A program made the translations under genes and the position numbers. A DNA stretch of 28,673 nucleotides from Leptospira vanthielii serovar Holland str. Waz Holland = ATCC 700522 (GTDB taxonomy: Bacteria > Spirochaetota > Leptospiria > Leptospirales > Leptospiraceae), in assembly GCF_000332455.1 (NCBI RefSeq), contig NZ_AOGY02000025.1, forward strand, positions 1 to 28,673, in the 5' to 3' direction. Of the stretch, positions 1 through 7,066 are shown piece after piece. Position 1 is the first letter of the stretch. Every line of letters begins with the position of its first letter. Under the pieces are notes generated by a model. That model saw only the letters and a program-made list of their open reading frames with translations, ran no database searches and was not told where the DNA came from.

Positions 1-440
1 TTCATCTTTCGGCGTAGATAGCTTTGCAATTCCTTTTTTAGTTCGCCTCTCGGTAAAAGATAGATATAAGTATAAATAGTTTGATGGGAAACTGATTCTG
101 TAATTCCGCTTGGCAGATTTTCTTTTAAAGACATCTCTATTTGCTCTGGTGACCATTTAAGTTCTAATTTAGATTTTATAAATTTTCGTAAATTTGGATG
201 TTTTTGCAACTTTATTTTACCAGAATTTCTGGAACTTTCATTCTTCTGTGAAATGATTTGAGCATTTGATACTGAATAATTAATGAAAGAATTTCTTGAA
301 TAACCTTTAGATAATTCTCTGGAAATGCTTGAAGGACTTCGATTCAGTATCTTAGCTATACTTCTAATACTTTCCTCTTTAAATCGCATCTCAGCAATTA
401 CTTCCCTTTCTTTCAAATTAATTCTTGTATAATGATTCAT
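1..440 (-). CDS. IS30-family transposase, N-terminal part (runs off left edge)
   Basis: The start codon is at 440-438, and the first 146 codons are visible before the window edge. They are identical in translation to the start of the complete transposase at 5318-6310. The visible part holds the N-terminal helix-turn-helix region (around residues 8-45, with the IAKILNRSPSSISRELSKG stretch) that in IS30 transposases binds the element ends. The DDE catalytic domain is outside the window, so it cannot be said whether this copy is intact. Confidence 0.93.
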   Translation of the reverse strand, partial: MNHYTRINLKEREVIAEMRFKEESIRSIAKILNRSPSSISRELSKGYSRNSFINYSVSNAQIISQKNESSRNSGKIKLQKHPNLRKFIKSKLELKWSPEQIEMSLKENLPSGITESVSHQTIYTYIYLLPRGELKKELQSYLRRKM

Positions 441-496
441 TTATTAACACCTTATTCATTAGATTATCGGTGTTGCGTTAAAAATTTGATTCTACC
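1..496 (-). mobile_element. IS30-family insertion sequence, copy 1 (partial, transposase-start end only)
   Basis: Reading line by line, this segment matches positions 5871-6366 of the complete element with no difference seen. It carries the first part of the transposase and the terminal inverted repeat whose outer bases lie at 496. The other half lies left of the window. Copy 1 has the same orientation as copy 2 and is inverted relative to copy 3. The flank outside the element begins ATT at 497. The target duplication cannot be checked because the far end is missing. Confidence 0.95.
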
Positions 497-506
497 ATTT
501 ATTTCC

Positions 507-563
507 ATGGGAGACCTACCGCTAGACTCGGGTTTTTGCGTTTTTTATCAACCTTATTTTTAA
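507..563 (+). other. Very short open frame beside IS copy 1, probably a remnant or non-coding
   Basis: An 18-codon frame starts with ATG 11 bp outside the IS end and stops with TAA. It is also open through to the element boundary in another frame. It could be chance, or flanking sequence left by the insertion. The rest of 497-626 holds a TATATATA stretch at 596-603 ahead of the next gene, but no convincing paired promoter hexamers. Confidence 0.12.
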
Positions 564-626
564 CAAATTAATGATTTCATTTCAAAAGTCGAAAATATAT
601 ATAGAGTCTACTACTTGGGAGTTCGT

Positions 627-1346
627 ATGCGCATCTCGTTTGTCCTAATTTTATCCTTTCTACTTACCGTTGGCCTTTTTGCCGCTGACGAAAAAAATGA
701 ACCTGTTAGCCAAGCAGATTCCCAAAAGTTAAATCCGGATGGAAGCATCGCTATCATCCCTTATAACGCGAAACAACAACAGAAGATCGAACGAATTGGT
801 AAAGAAGTAGATGATTACCATGCCATGATCAATGAGAAGGTAAAGTTCCTTAGTTTCGAAAAGAAAATCAAAGATAGTCGTTATGGACAAGTTACCAATG
901 CAAGGGAAATCCACCTGCCATTTGAACCAAGTTATGTCCTACACAGCCGTTTTGTCATGAAATTGAAAGGTGGTGGTGGAGCCGAAGGTGGTGGATTCTC
1001 TTTAGATGAATTATCATTTTGGTCCAGAAAATCACTCACAGAAAAAGGCAAAGACCCAGTCACTACTTACCGTGAATTAAAAAACAATTCTTCTGGTGGA
1101 GTGAAGGGACTGACACTCTCTGTTCGTACAGTTACTAATGCAGATGATCATACATTAAGTTTTGAGTTAGAAAAAATCCAAAGCCCATGGGAAAGATTGC
1201 GTTTAGCAACAGCTTATAGAGATAGACTACGTGAAGTGGCAAGAACCATTGACAGATACATCCAAGCAAAAGGAAGTTTAGAAACTCGAATGGTTTCTGA
1301 ATCGGTAATGGAAGTTTCTGTCAGCGGGGATTTCCAAGAACCATAA
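627..1346 (+). CDS. Secreted protein of unknown function
   Basis: The gene encodes 239 residues. An ATG at 627 is preferred over an upstream in-frame TTG at 615 because GGGAG at 617-621 is well placed for 627, and because translation from 627 begins directly with a classical signal peptide. That peptide is MRIS followed by a hydrophobic stretch, with a likely cut after LFA near residue 20. The mature part is charged and mostly helical in character. It has a Gly-rich loop (KGGGGAEGGGF) near residues 112-122, and a C-terminal part with many Arg and Glu (PWERLRLATAYRDRLREVA). I do not recognise a named domain. It lies 16 nt upstream of a J-domain gene in the same direction, so the two are probably co-transcribed. 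An envelope or periplasmic location is inferred from the signal peptide. Confidence 0.8.
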   Translation: MRISFVLILSFLLTVGLFAADEKNEPVSQADSQKLNPDGSIAIIPYNAKQQQKIERIGKEVDDYHAMINEKVKFLSFEKKIKDSRYGQVTNAREIHLPFEPSYVLHSRFVMKLKGGGGAEGGGFSLDELSFWSRKSLTEKGKDPVTTYRELKNNSSGGVKGLTLSVRTVTNADDHTLSFELEKIQSPWERLRLATAYRDRLREVARTIDRYIQAKGSLETRMVSESVMEVSVSGDFQEP

Positions 1347-1362
1347 TGATCACGAGGGTGGA

Positions 1363-2070
1363 ATGAGTCACTCCATACCGCCACAACCTACCAACCTTTA
1401 CGAAGTCCTAGAGATTCCCTTTGGAGCCACGACGGAAGAGATTAAATCCTCTTTCCGTCATCTCGTAAAACAATTCCATCCTGACATCCCAGTCACAGGC
1501 TCTTATTCCAAATTCCAAAGCCTTTACTTCGCCTACCAAACTCTAACAGGGGAAGGTCGAAAGTCTTATGATGAAGAATTCAAAAAAAACTATGTTCGTG
1601 AATTTTTAAAACGCAAACTTGAAGAACACCCAGTGGTCCTACCTGTCTCTCGGGTTCGGTTCACTACCGGAATTTTAGAGCTCGCCAAACGTGGATTAAT
1701 GAGAAAAGGATTCCGTAACAAAGATAGGCGAAAGGTTACAGGAATTGATTATGATTTGATCATTGATATAAAAGAATCCGAAATTTTACGACCTGTGATT
1801 GCAGTCATTCCCTTGACTGTAAGAATTGTTTGTGGAGATTGTATGGGTGGTGATCCCCACTGCCCCGCTTGTAATGGACGAGGAAGTTACAAAGGTTACA
1901 GAAACCTAAAGGTTGAATTTCCTAGGTCTGCCCTCATCCAAGGGAAGGTATTTGAATTTGATCTTTCCAAATTCAGACCCGATTCCTTTACCCATTTTAA
2001 GAAAAAATACCTACGAGTGAAACTCTTGGTTCATAAAAATATCCCTTTACGAGTGAAGAGTGCTGTCTAA
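1363..2070 (+). CDS. J-domain (DnaJ-like) protein with a single Cys4 cluster
   Basis: The 235-residue protein starts with a J domain (about residues 10-75) containing the diagnostic HPD tripeptide at 39-41 in QFHPDIP. That motif stimulates the ATPase of Hsp70 partners. After a basic linker there is one CGDC...CPAC pair (Cys157, 160, 167, 170) followed by NGRG, which resembles half of the DnaJ zinc-binding region. A beta-rich C-terminal stretch follows. It is much shorter than true DnaJ (about 370-380 residues) and lacks the Gly/Phe-rich segment, so it is a specialised cochaperone and not the housekeeping DnaJ. The ribosome site GAGGGTGG lies just before the ATG. The gene sits between a secreted protein and mannose-6-phosphate isomerase, 11 nt from the latter, in an apparent operon. 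Confidence 0.85.
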   Translation: MSHSIPPQPTNLYEVLEIPFGATTEEIKSSFRHLVKQFHPDIPVTGSYSKFQSLYFAYQTLTGEGRKSYDEEFKKNYVREFLKRKLEEHPVVLPVSRVRFTTGILELAKRGLMRKGFRNKDRRKVTGIDYDLIIDIKESEILRPVIAVIPLTVRIVCGDCMGGDPHCPACNGRGSYKGYRNLKVEFPRSALIQGKVFEFDLSKFRPDSFTHFKKKYLRVKLLVHKNIPLRVKSAV

Positions 2071-2081
2071 AAAGGAAATCG

Positions 2082-3098
2082 ATGGAAAAGATTCCCAAAG
2101 TTTTATTTTTAACCCCCTTATATAAGGAAAAAATCTGGGGAGGAAGAAAATTCGAAACATCTCTTGGTCGTAAAATTCCAGAAGGTTTCATTGGAGAATC
2201 TTGGGAAGTTTCTGTTTACGGAACCGATGTTTCCCCCATCAAAAATTTCGAGTTTCAAAACCTCCCTTTAACAGAACTTATACGAAAATATCCAGAAAAA
2301 GTTTTAGGCAAACCTTTTGTTCAGTCGGGATTACCTTTACTGGTTAAGGTCATTGATGCCAAAGAAAAACTTTCTGTCCAAGTCCATCCCGATGATGAAT
2401 ACGCACTCAAATACGATCCTAAATCCAATGGTAAAAAAGAATGTTGGTACGTATTGTACGCAGACCCTGGTGCAGAACTAGTTGTTGGATTTGATAACAA
2501 TACAAACCGGGAAGAATACGAATCTCTCGTAAAACAAAACCTAGGTGAAAACGTCCTTAAAAAATGGAAGGTAAAGTCTGGGGATGTATTTTTATTGAAT
2601 CCAGGCACAATCCACGCAATAGGTGGTGGCGTTTTATTATTAGAAGTACAACAATCCTCCGATTCTACCTACCGAGTGTATGATTATGGTCGATTGGGAG
2701 ATGATGGAAATCCAAGAGAACTCCATTTAGAAAAAGCATTGGCAGTTCTTAATTTTCAAAAATCTGATGGGTCAGAAAAACAATCCAAACAACTCATCAC
2801 TTATCACCCTTTCCCAAGATATCTTTTCACTTCGAATGATAAATTCCGATTGGAGTCTTGGGAATTTAACCAATCACAAAACTTCAGCTTCTCTCTATTA
2901 TGCGACCCTGCGGCTTTCGGAATTTTTTATACAGTGTCTGGATCTGTTTATTTTCCTGAATTGAATCAGTCTGTCGGTCCGAACGAAACATTTATGATCA
3001 CCGCAACCGGTTTTTCGGAAACCATCTCTGGCTTTGCCGAAGCAGGAACAAAATTAGCATTTATGTCTGCTGGCTCCGATTCTGTAAAATATCAATAA
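2082..3098 (+). CDS. manA: Mannose-6-phosphate isomerase, class I
   Basis: This enzyme interconverts fructose 6-phosphate and mannose 6-phosphate in the cytoplasm. It feeds GDP-mannose for glycan and lipopolysaccharide synthesis, or lets mannose enter glycolysis. The 338 residues match the short bacterial type I isomerase. The N-terminus has LYKEKIWGGRKF. The zinc ligands expected in this family are visible as Gln100 and His102 (SVQVHPDDEYA), Glu120 (KKECWYVL) and His178 (GTIHAIGGG). The QQSSDSTYRVYDYGR signature lies near 190-204. AAAGGAAA lies just upstream of the ATG. It appears to be the last gene of the 627-3098 cluster; a promoter-like sequence and a new small gene follow. Confidence 0.93.
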   Translation: MEKIPKVLFLTPLYKEKIWGGRKFETSLGRKIPEGFIGESWEVSVYGTDVSPIKNFEFQNLPLTELIRKYPEKVLGKPFVQSGLPLLVKVIDAKEKLSVQVHPDDEYALKYDPKSNGKKECWYVLYADPGAELVVGFDNNTNREEYESLVKQNLGENVLKKWKVKSGDVFLLNPGTIHAIGGGVLLLEVQQSSDSTYRVYDYGRLGDDGNPRELHLEKALAVLNFQKSDGSEKQSKQLITYHPFPRYLFTSNDKFRLESWEFNQSQNFSFSLLCDPAAFGIFYTVSGSVYFPELNQSVGPNETFMITATGFSETISGFAEAGTKLAFMSAGSDSVKYQ

Positions 3099-3107
3099 AC
3101 ACCCCTA

Positions 3108-3134
3108 TTGACATTCCAATAGAATCTGTATAAT
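3108..3134 (+). promoter_or_regulatory. Candidate sigma-70 promoter for the small secreted protein gene
   Basis: TTGACA at 3108-3113 and TATAAT at 3129-3134 are both perfect consensus hexamers, 20-50 bp before the ATG at 3154. The spacer is 15 bp, shorter than the preferred 17, so strength is uncertain. GAGAGGA at 3143-3149 is the ribosome site. This suggests that the small gene is transcribed independently of manA. Confidence 0.5.
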
Positions 3135-3153
3135 AGTGATCTGAGAGGATTCT

Positions 3154-3456
3154 ATGAAAAAAATAATCACCCTATTACTCGTGTTAGCATCTACATCCGT
3201 ATTTGCTTTGTCTGACTTGGAAAACTTGATGATTAAAGAGGCAGTTTCGCCAGAAAGTAAACAAGCTGCACGTTCTTACCTAAACTCCATTGCAAAAGAG
3301 AAGGAAGCAAGTGCGAAAAGACACGAAAAAATGGCGGGCAACAAAGGTGGAAAGGCAATCACCGAAGCTAAGTTTAAAGAACATTGTTTAAACCTAGCAA
3401 AAGAATTTAGAGCAGAAGCAGAAGAATACAAAAAAGCTGCAGCTGATTTGAAATAA
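3154..3456 (+). CDS. Small secreted helical protein of unknown function
   Basis: This 100-residue protein has a clear signal peptide (MKKIITLLLVLASTSVFA, cut expected after residue 18). The mature part is about 80 residues, very rich in Lys, Glu and Ala, and almost certainly helical. It has one Cys (in KEHCLNLAKEF) and heptad-like spacing near the C-terminus (FRAEAEEYKKAAADLK). There is no lipobox, so it is probably soluble in the periplasm or exported. It has a strong ribosome site and a promoter-like sequence directly upstream. It ends 17 bp from the convergent pirin gene, and no terminator hairpin is visible between them. I do not recognise the family. Confidence 0.8.
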   Translation: MKKIITLLLVLASTSVFALSDLENLMIKEAVSPESKQAARSYLNSIAKEKEASAKRHEKMAGNKGGKAITEAKFKEHCLNLAKEFRAEAEEYKKAAADLK

Positions 3457-3473
3457 ATTTCTAACCCTAACTT

Positions 3474-4334
3474 TTAATTGGGCAAAGGAATCCGATCTGT
3501 TTCGTTTGGAACTTTTGGAAATTCATCTTTTGCCCATCTTTCCTTTGCTCTTTCAATGACGTCTTGGCTTGTAGAAACAAAATTCCAATAAAGATATCTT
3601 TTTTCAGTCAGTGGCTCTCCACCGAGTAACATCAAACGGCTGTTTTGTTTGGCCTTAAAGGAAACGGTTGTACCATTTTCAAACAAAACCATCGATCCTA
3701 CTGCGTAGGATTCGCCGTTCGATTCAATGGAACCTCGGGAAATATAAAGGCCAGCTTCTTCCTTGTCGGAAAGAACCCAATTTACGGTATCTGCCTCTGG
3801 TTTCATTTCAATGTCTGCATAAAATAACGGTGAATGAACGGTGGCCGGTGAGTGTAGTCCCAAGAAATTCCCACCTAACAATCGAAAGACCAAACCATCT
3901 TTTTTTAAAACTGGGATTTCCAGTTCAGAAAAGTGTTCAAAACTAGGATCCATTTCTTCTTTATCTTTTGGTAGAGCGATCCAAGTTTGAATACCTTCCA
4001 TAACTTCATACTTAGCATCAAATTTAGAACGTTCACTGTGTACGATACCAGAACCGGCAACCATCCAATTGGTTTCGTGTGGTCTGATATCCATTTCCAC
4101 TTTCAAACTATCTCTGTGAGTGATCACACCATCATACAAAAAAGTGATGGTGGCTAGACCGATGTGTGGATGAGCTCGAACCACAAGTTCTTCTCCCGTA
4201 ACCACTGGCACCGGACCAAAATGATCGAAAAAAACAAAGGGACCCACCGAACGTTTTTCCATCGCAGGAAGGACACGACGGATGATAAAATTATCACCTA
4301 AATCTTTGGAGTGGCCTTTGAGAGAACTTGTCAT
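3474..4334 (-). CDS. Pirin family protein
   Basis: The protein has 286 residues, the usual length for bacterial pirins, which are bicupin metalloproteins of the cupin superfamily. The metal site expected in the N-terminal cupin is present: His55 and His57 (RAHPHIGLATITFLYDG), His99 and Glu101 (GSGIVHSERS). Some family members have quercetin dioxygenase activity and others act as redox-sensitive partners of transcription factors or enzymes; nothing here shows which applies. Its ATG overlaps the TGA of the upstream glycosidase-like gene (ATGA at 4334-4331), which indicates translational coupling. It is therefore the last gene of the operon now interrupted by IS30 copy 2, and its expression may depend on readthrough from the element, which points the same way. 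Confidence 0.9.
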   Translation of the reverse strand: MTSSLKGHSKDLGDNFIIRRVLPAMEKRSVGPFVFFDHFGPVPVVTGEELVVRAHPHIGLATITFLYDGVITHRDSLKVEMDIRPHETNWMVAGSGIVHSERSKFDAKYEVMEGIQTWIALPKDKEEMDPSFEHFSELEIPVLKKDGLVFRLLGGNFLGLHSPATVHSPLFYADIEMKPEADTVNWVLSDKEEAGLYISRGSIESNGESYAVGSMVLFENGTTVSFKAKQNSRLMLLGGEPLTEKRYLYWNFVSTSQDVIERAKERWAKDEFPKVPNETDRIPLPN

Positions 4335-5302
4335 TTGGATTTAGACTTCTTCGCTTTTGGTTTTGGTTTGGATATTTTCTTTTTCGGATTTGGCTTTTGT
4401 TTTTTGGCCGGTTTGTTTGTGGTTTTACCGGCAGTCCGCTTCACTTCTTCTACCTTACCCACAAAAAGGCCAATGGCTTCTTTTCCCTTCGTCCAGTGAG
4501 GTTTGTCCCGTGCATTAAAGTAGAGGATAAAGATTTTTTCGGCTTCCGAATACTTTACATCGCATGCATAGACATGGCTTGCCTTCCATCCTTTTCCAGT
4601 AGGGCCAAGGATCGGAGTTTGGTTGATCCTTTCAAAGTTAAGCCCATCTTCGCTTTGTAAAAATAAAATAGCTGAACATGATTCCTTCCTTACTGGATTC
4701 CAAAAAATACCGTTTTGAAATCCAAGGTAACGTCCTTTCCATTCGATCACTTTGATGGAACCGGCACCCAAATTACAAAAGGGATCCATTTCATTTGGGG
4801 AAAGGATGGGATCTGAGAAATAGGAAAATGGTCCGAGAGGAGAAGTTGATTCCGCCACGGTGATGTATTTGGGTTCACAAAATCCACAATCAGGAATATA
4901 AACTAAAGAAGAAGAAAAGTACATTCTGTACTTATTTCCAAACTTCACCAAACATGGATTGCTGACCGATTCGCCAAACTTCGGATCTTTATGGAATGGA
5001 AATTTGGGTTCAATGACAGTTTTGGGGGAAGACCAAACTTTTAAATCTTTACTAGTTCTGACTTCGATCCGCGATTTCCACTTTCTATACGGAAACCAAG
5101 ACATAAGAACATGAAGGAACTTATACTTTTCATAATATAAATAATACGTTCCGTTTTCATGGAAGATAAACGGACGCATGGCATTCCATACAACGGTTTT
5201 TCTTTTTTTCCAGTGAACACCATCTTCTGAGAGAAATTCCTGAACACCGAATATGTTGTGAGCAAAGAGATGCCAAAGGCCGTCCGTGCAATTTTCAGGA
5301 AA

Positions 5303-5329
5303 GATAGATTCTAAAGTTTAACGCAACAC
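5303..5329. repeat. IS30 copy 2 terminal inverted repeat, transposase-stop side
   Basis: The repeat starts GATAGATTC at its outer end and ends with TTTAACGCAACAC, the 13 bp shared exactly with the other end. The transposase stop codon (5320-5318) lies inside this repeat, so the gene runs right into the element terminus. Confidence 0.85.
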
Positions 5330-6310
5330 TTCCTTTATTTTTTCCGCGGGAGTTTTCCAGCCAAGCGTTTTTCTTGGACGCTCATTTAAAAGCTTTTGGA
5401 CTCTTTTCAGTTCTTTTCTTGATATATCATTAAAGTCAGTTTTTTTAGGAAAGAAATCTCTTATTAGCATATTCGTATTTTCACAAGTCCCCCTTTCCCA
5501 AGGACTTCCCGGATGACAAAAATATACTTTCATTTGAGTATCTTTTGTAAATAGCTTATGGTTACTCATTTCTTTACCTTGATCATAAGTTATCGAAAGT
5601 CTAAGCTCTGTTGGCATTTTTTTTAGTTCCTTGGCAAAACTTTTTCTGACGGTCTCAGCATCTGTGCTTGTTAAAGGAACCAGTATAACATTTCTAGTAG
5701 TTCTCTCTACAATTGTACCAATTGCACTTTTGTGATTCTTTCCAATTATCAAATCACCTTCCCAATGTCCTGGAATTGATCTTTTTTCAACTGATTTTGG
5801 TCGTTCTTCAATGCTTATCATGTCTGGTATTTTACCTCTATTATCAGTATTTTTCGACTTTTTGTAGGGTTTCATCTTTCGGCGTAGATAGCTTTGCAAT
5901 TCCTTTTTTAGTTCGCCTCTCGGTAAAAGATAGATATAAGTATAAATAGTTTGATGGGAAACTGATTCTGTAATTCCGCTTGGCAGATTTTCTTTTAAAG
6001 ACATCTCTATTTGCTCTGGTGACCATTTAAGTTCTAATTTAGATTTTATAAATTTTCGTAAATTTGGATGTTTTTGCAACTTTATTTTACCAGAATTTCT
6101 GGAACTTTCATTCTTCTGTGAAATGATTTGAGCATTTGATACTGAATAATTAATGAAAGAATTTCTTGAATAACCTTTAGATAATTCTCTGGAAATGCTT
6201 GAAGGACTTCGATTCAGTATCTTAGCTATACTTCTAATACTTTCCTCTTTAAATCGCATCTCAGCAATTACTTCCCTTTCTTTCAAATTAATTCTTGTAT
6301 AATGATTCAT
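5318..6310 (-). CDS. IS30-family transposase, intact
   Basis: This 330-residue DDE transposase has an N-terminal helix-turn-helix region for end recognition (about residues 8-45) and a C-terminal RNase H-like catalytic domain with the full triad. The triad is Asp186 (GHWEGDLIIG), Asp243 (TYDQGKE) and Glu277 (WERGTCENTN), followed by the typical N-E-R-P-R-K-T-L-G-W ending. Length and motif spacing are normal for the family, and no frameshift is needed. The start is an ATG 57 bp from the element end, with AAGGTG shortly upstream. Nothing suggests inactivation, so this copy may supply active transposase to the other copies. Confidence 0.96.
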   Translation of the reverse strand: MNHYTRINLKEREVIAEMRFKEESIRSIAKILNRSPSSISRELSKGYSRNSFINYSVSNAQIISQKNESSRNSGKIKLQKHPNLRKFIKSKLELKWSPEQIEMSLKENLPSGITESVSHQTIYTYIYLLPRGELKKELQSYLRRKMKPYKKSKNTDNRGKIPDMISIEERPKSVEKRSIPGHWEGDLIIGKNHKSAIGTIVERTTRNVILVPLTSTDAETVRKSFAKELKKMPTELRLSITYDQGKEMSNHKLFTKDTQMKVYFCHPGSPWERGTCENTNMLIRDFFPKKTDFNDISRKELKRVQKLLNERPRKTLGWKTPAEKIKEVLR

Positions 6311-6339
6311 TTATTAACACCTTATTCATTAGATTATCG

Positions 6340-6366
6340 GTGTTGCGTTAAAAATTTGATTCTACC
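6340..6366. repeat. IS30 copy 2 terminal inverted repeat, transposase-start side
   Basis: Read inward it begins GGTAGAATC and ends TTTAACGCAACAC. The same end is present in copy 1 (470-496) and, inverted, in copy 3 (28430-28456). Confidence 0.88.
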
Positions 6367-6480
6367 AAATAAAAAACTCGGATCCGCCAAAACGGGCGAT
6401 GGGAATCCGGGTTTTAGAATGGGATCGTCTTGGTATAATTGCCAATAGATGTTTTGTTTGTTCAATCGAAATGAATTTCC

Positions 6481-7023
6481 TTATTTTTCTAAAACAACTC
6501 TGAGGTTGGATAGTCCCTCTTCAAAGTCTTTTCCTATCATTTCTTCAAAATTCATAAAAACTAACATTAAATTGGATGGGTAAGGCATAGAACCATCAAA
6601 TCCCCAAATGATTTTGGATTTTTTTTGGTCCAAAGAAGAAACTTTCATATAACTACGTTCTGTACCTTCAAAGGGTTCAAAAAATCGAAGTTCTGTTTCC
6701 ATCTCTAATGCATCTACATTGATCATTTTGATTTCTTGTTCGCCTGTTCCGACTTCTTTGTCTAAACTTTCCCAACGAGAAATAAAACCAACAGTGCCGT
6801 CTTGGCCTGTGTAAATTTTCTTCATACTGGGATCTTTTTTTGCCCAAACACTATAATGGTCTTGGTTCTTTAACAAGCGGATGTAAGCAAATACATCTGA
6901 GGCTGGTTTGGCGATATCAATGGAACGTTCTACCTGGTATTGGGTAGGTAGAAAGAGAGCCACAATGAGAGGGATGGCGATTACGCCAATGATTCCTATG
7001 GAAATTTTTCTGCCGAGTGTCAT
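6481..7023 (-). CDS. SRPBCC (polyketide cyclase/dehydrase-like) protein with an N-terminal membrane anchor
   Basis: The 180-residue protein begins with a hydrophobic segment (about residues 7-26) that looks like an uncleaved anchor. A START/Bet v1-like SRPBCC domain follows, recognisable from QYQVERSIDIAKPASDVF, the WAKKDPSM segment, and the C-terminal helix (NFEEMIGKDFEEGLSNL). The fold binds hydrophobic ligands in a cavity; the ligand is not predictable here. It lies between the organophosphate transporter (43 nt upstream) and the interrupted glycosidase-like gene, whose ribosome site overlaps this gene's TAA, so an operon is likely. TAGGAT lies about 10 nt before the ATG. Confidence 0.85.
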   Translation of the reverse strand: MTLGRKISIGIIGVIAIPLIVALFLPTQYQVERSIDIAKPASDVFAYIRLLKNQDHYSVWAKKDPSMKKIYTGQDGTVGFISRWESLDKEVGTGEQEIKMINVDALEMETELRFFEPFEGTERSYMKVSSLDQKKSKIIWGFDGSMPYPSNLMLVFMNFEEMIGKDFEEGLSNLRVVLEK

Positions 7024-7066
7024 AAGTAAAGTATCCTACTGATATTTTTTGATTTAGTCAATTTAT

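Larger units (their letters stand above)
5303..6366 (-). mobile_element. Complete IS30-family insertion sequence, copy 2 (1064 bp)
   Basis: The element is bounded by imperfect 27-bp terminal inverted repeats (5303-5329 and 6340-6366, 22 of 27 positions matching). It is flanked on both sides by AAA (5300-5302 and 6367-6369), a 3-bp target duplication as expected for this family. It carries one intact transposase gene. It sits inside the coding sequence of a glycosidase-like gene, in the same transcriptional direction. Its right-hand 496 bp match copy 1, and the corresponding 244 bp match copy 3, with no difference seen. Confidence 0.95.
4331..6465 (-). pseudogene. Glycosidase-like five-bladed beta-propeller protein, split by IS30 copy 2
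   Basis: The gene begins at a TTG (6465-6463) with AAGGAA overlapping the stop of the preceding gene. It codes 33 residues to 6367, is broken by the element at 5303-6366, and resumes at 5299 in the same frame through the stop at 4331. Dropping the element and one AAA gives a continuous 355-residue protein. Reading across the seam gives ADPSFLF|PENCTDGLWHLFAH, a typical first blade of GH43/GH32/GH130-like propellers, with the DP motif as candidate catalytic base. Further blade-like strands are RPFIFHENGTYYLYY, SNPCLVKFGNKYRMYFSS, GSIKVIEWKGRYLGFQNG and HVYACDVKYSEAEKIFILYF. The last 35 residues form a Lys/Pro/Ser tail. The exact glycoside family and substrate are unknown. A residual C-terminal product starting at the Met at 5179 is possible but would lack the first blade. 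Confidence 0.88.

Noticed and set aside
615..626. TTG start for the first secreted protein
   Set aside because: The ribosome site GGGAG sits between this TTG and the ATG at 627, and only the ATG gives a standard signal peptide.
6379..6409. GC-rich hairpin followed on the minus strand by a T-run, resembling an intrinsic terminator after the SRPBCC gene
   Set aside because: The sequence lies inside the coding frame of the interrupted glycosidase-like gene (codons for KPGFPSPVLADPSF), and the T-run is part of its Phe-Leu-Phe codons at the IS target.
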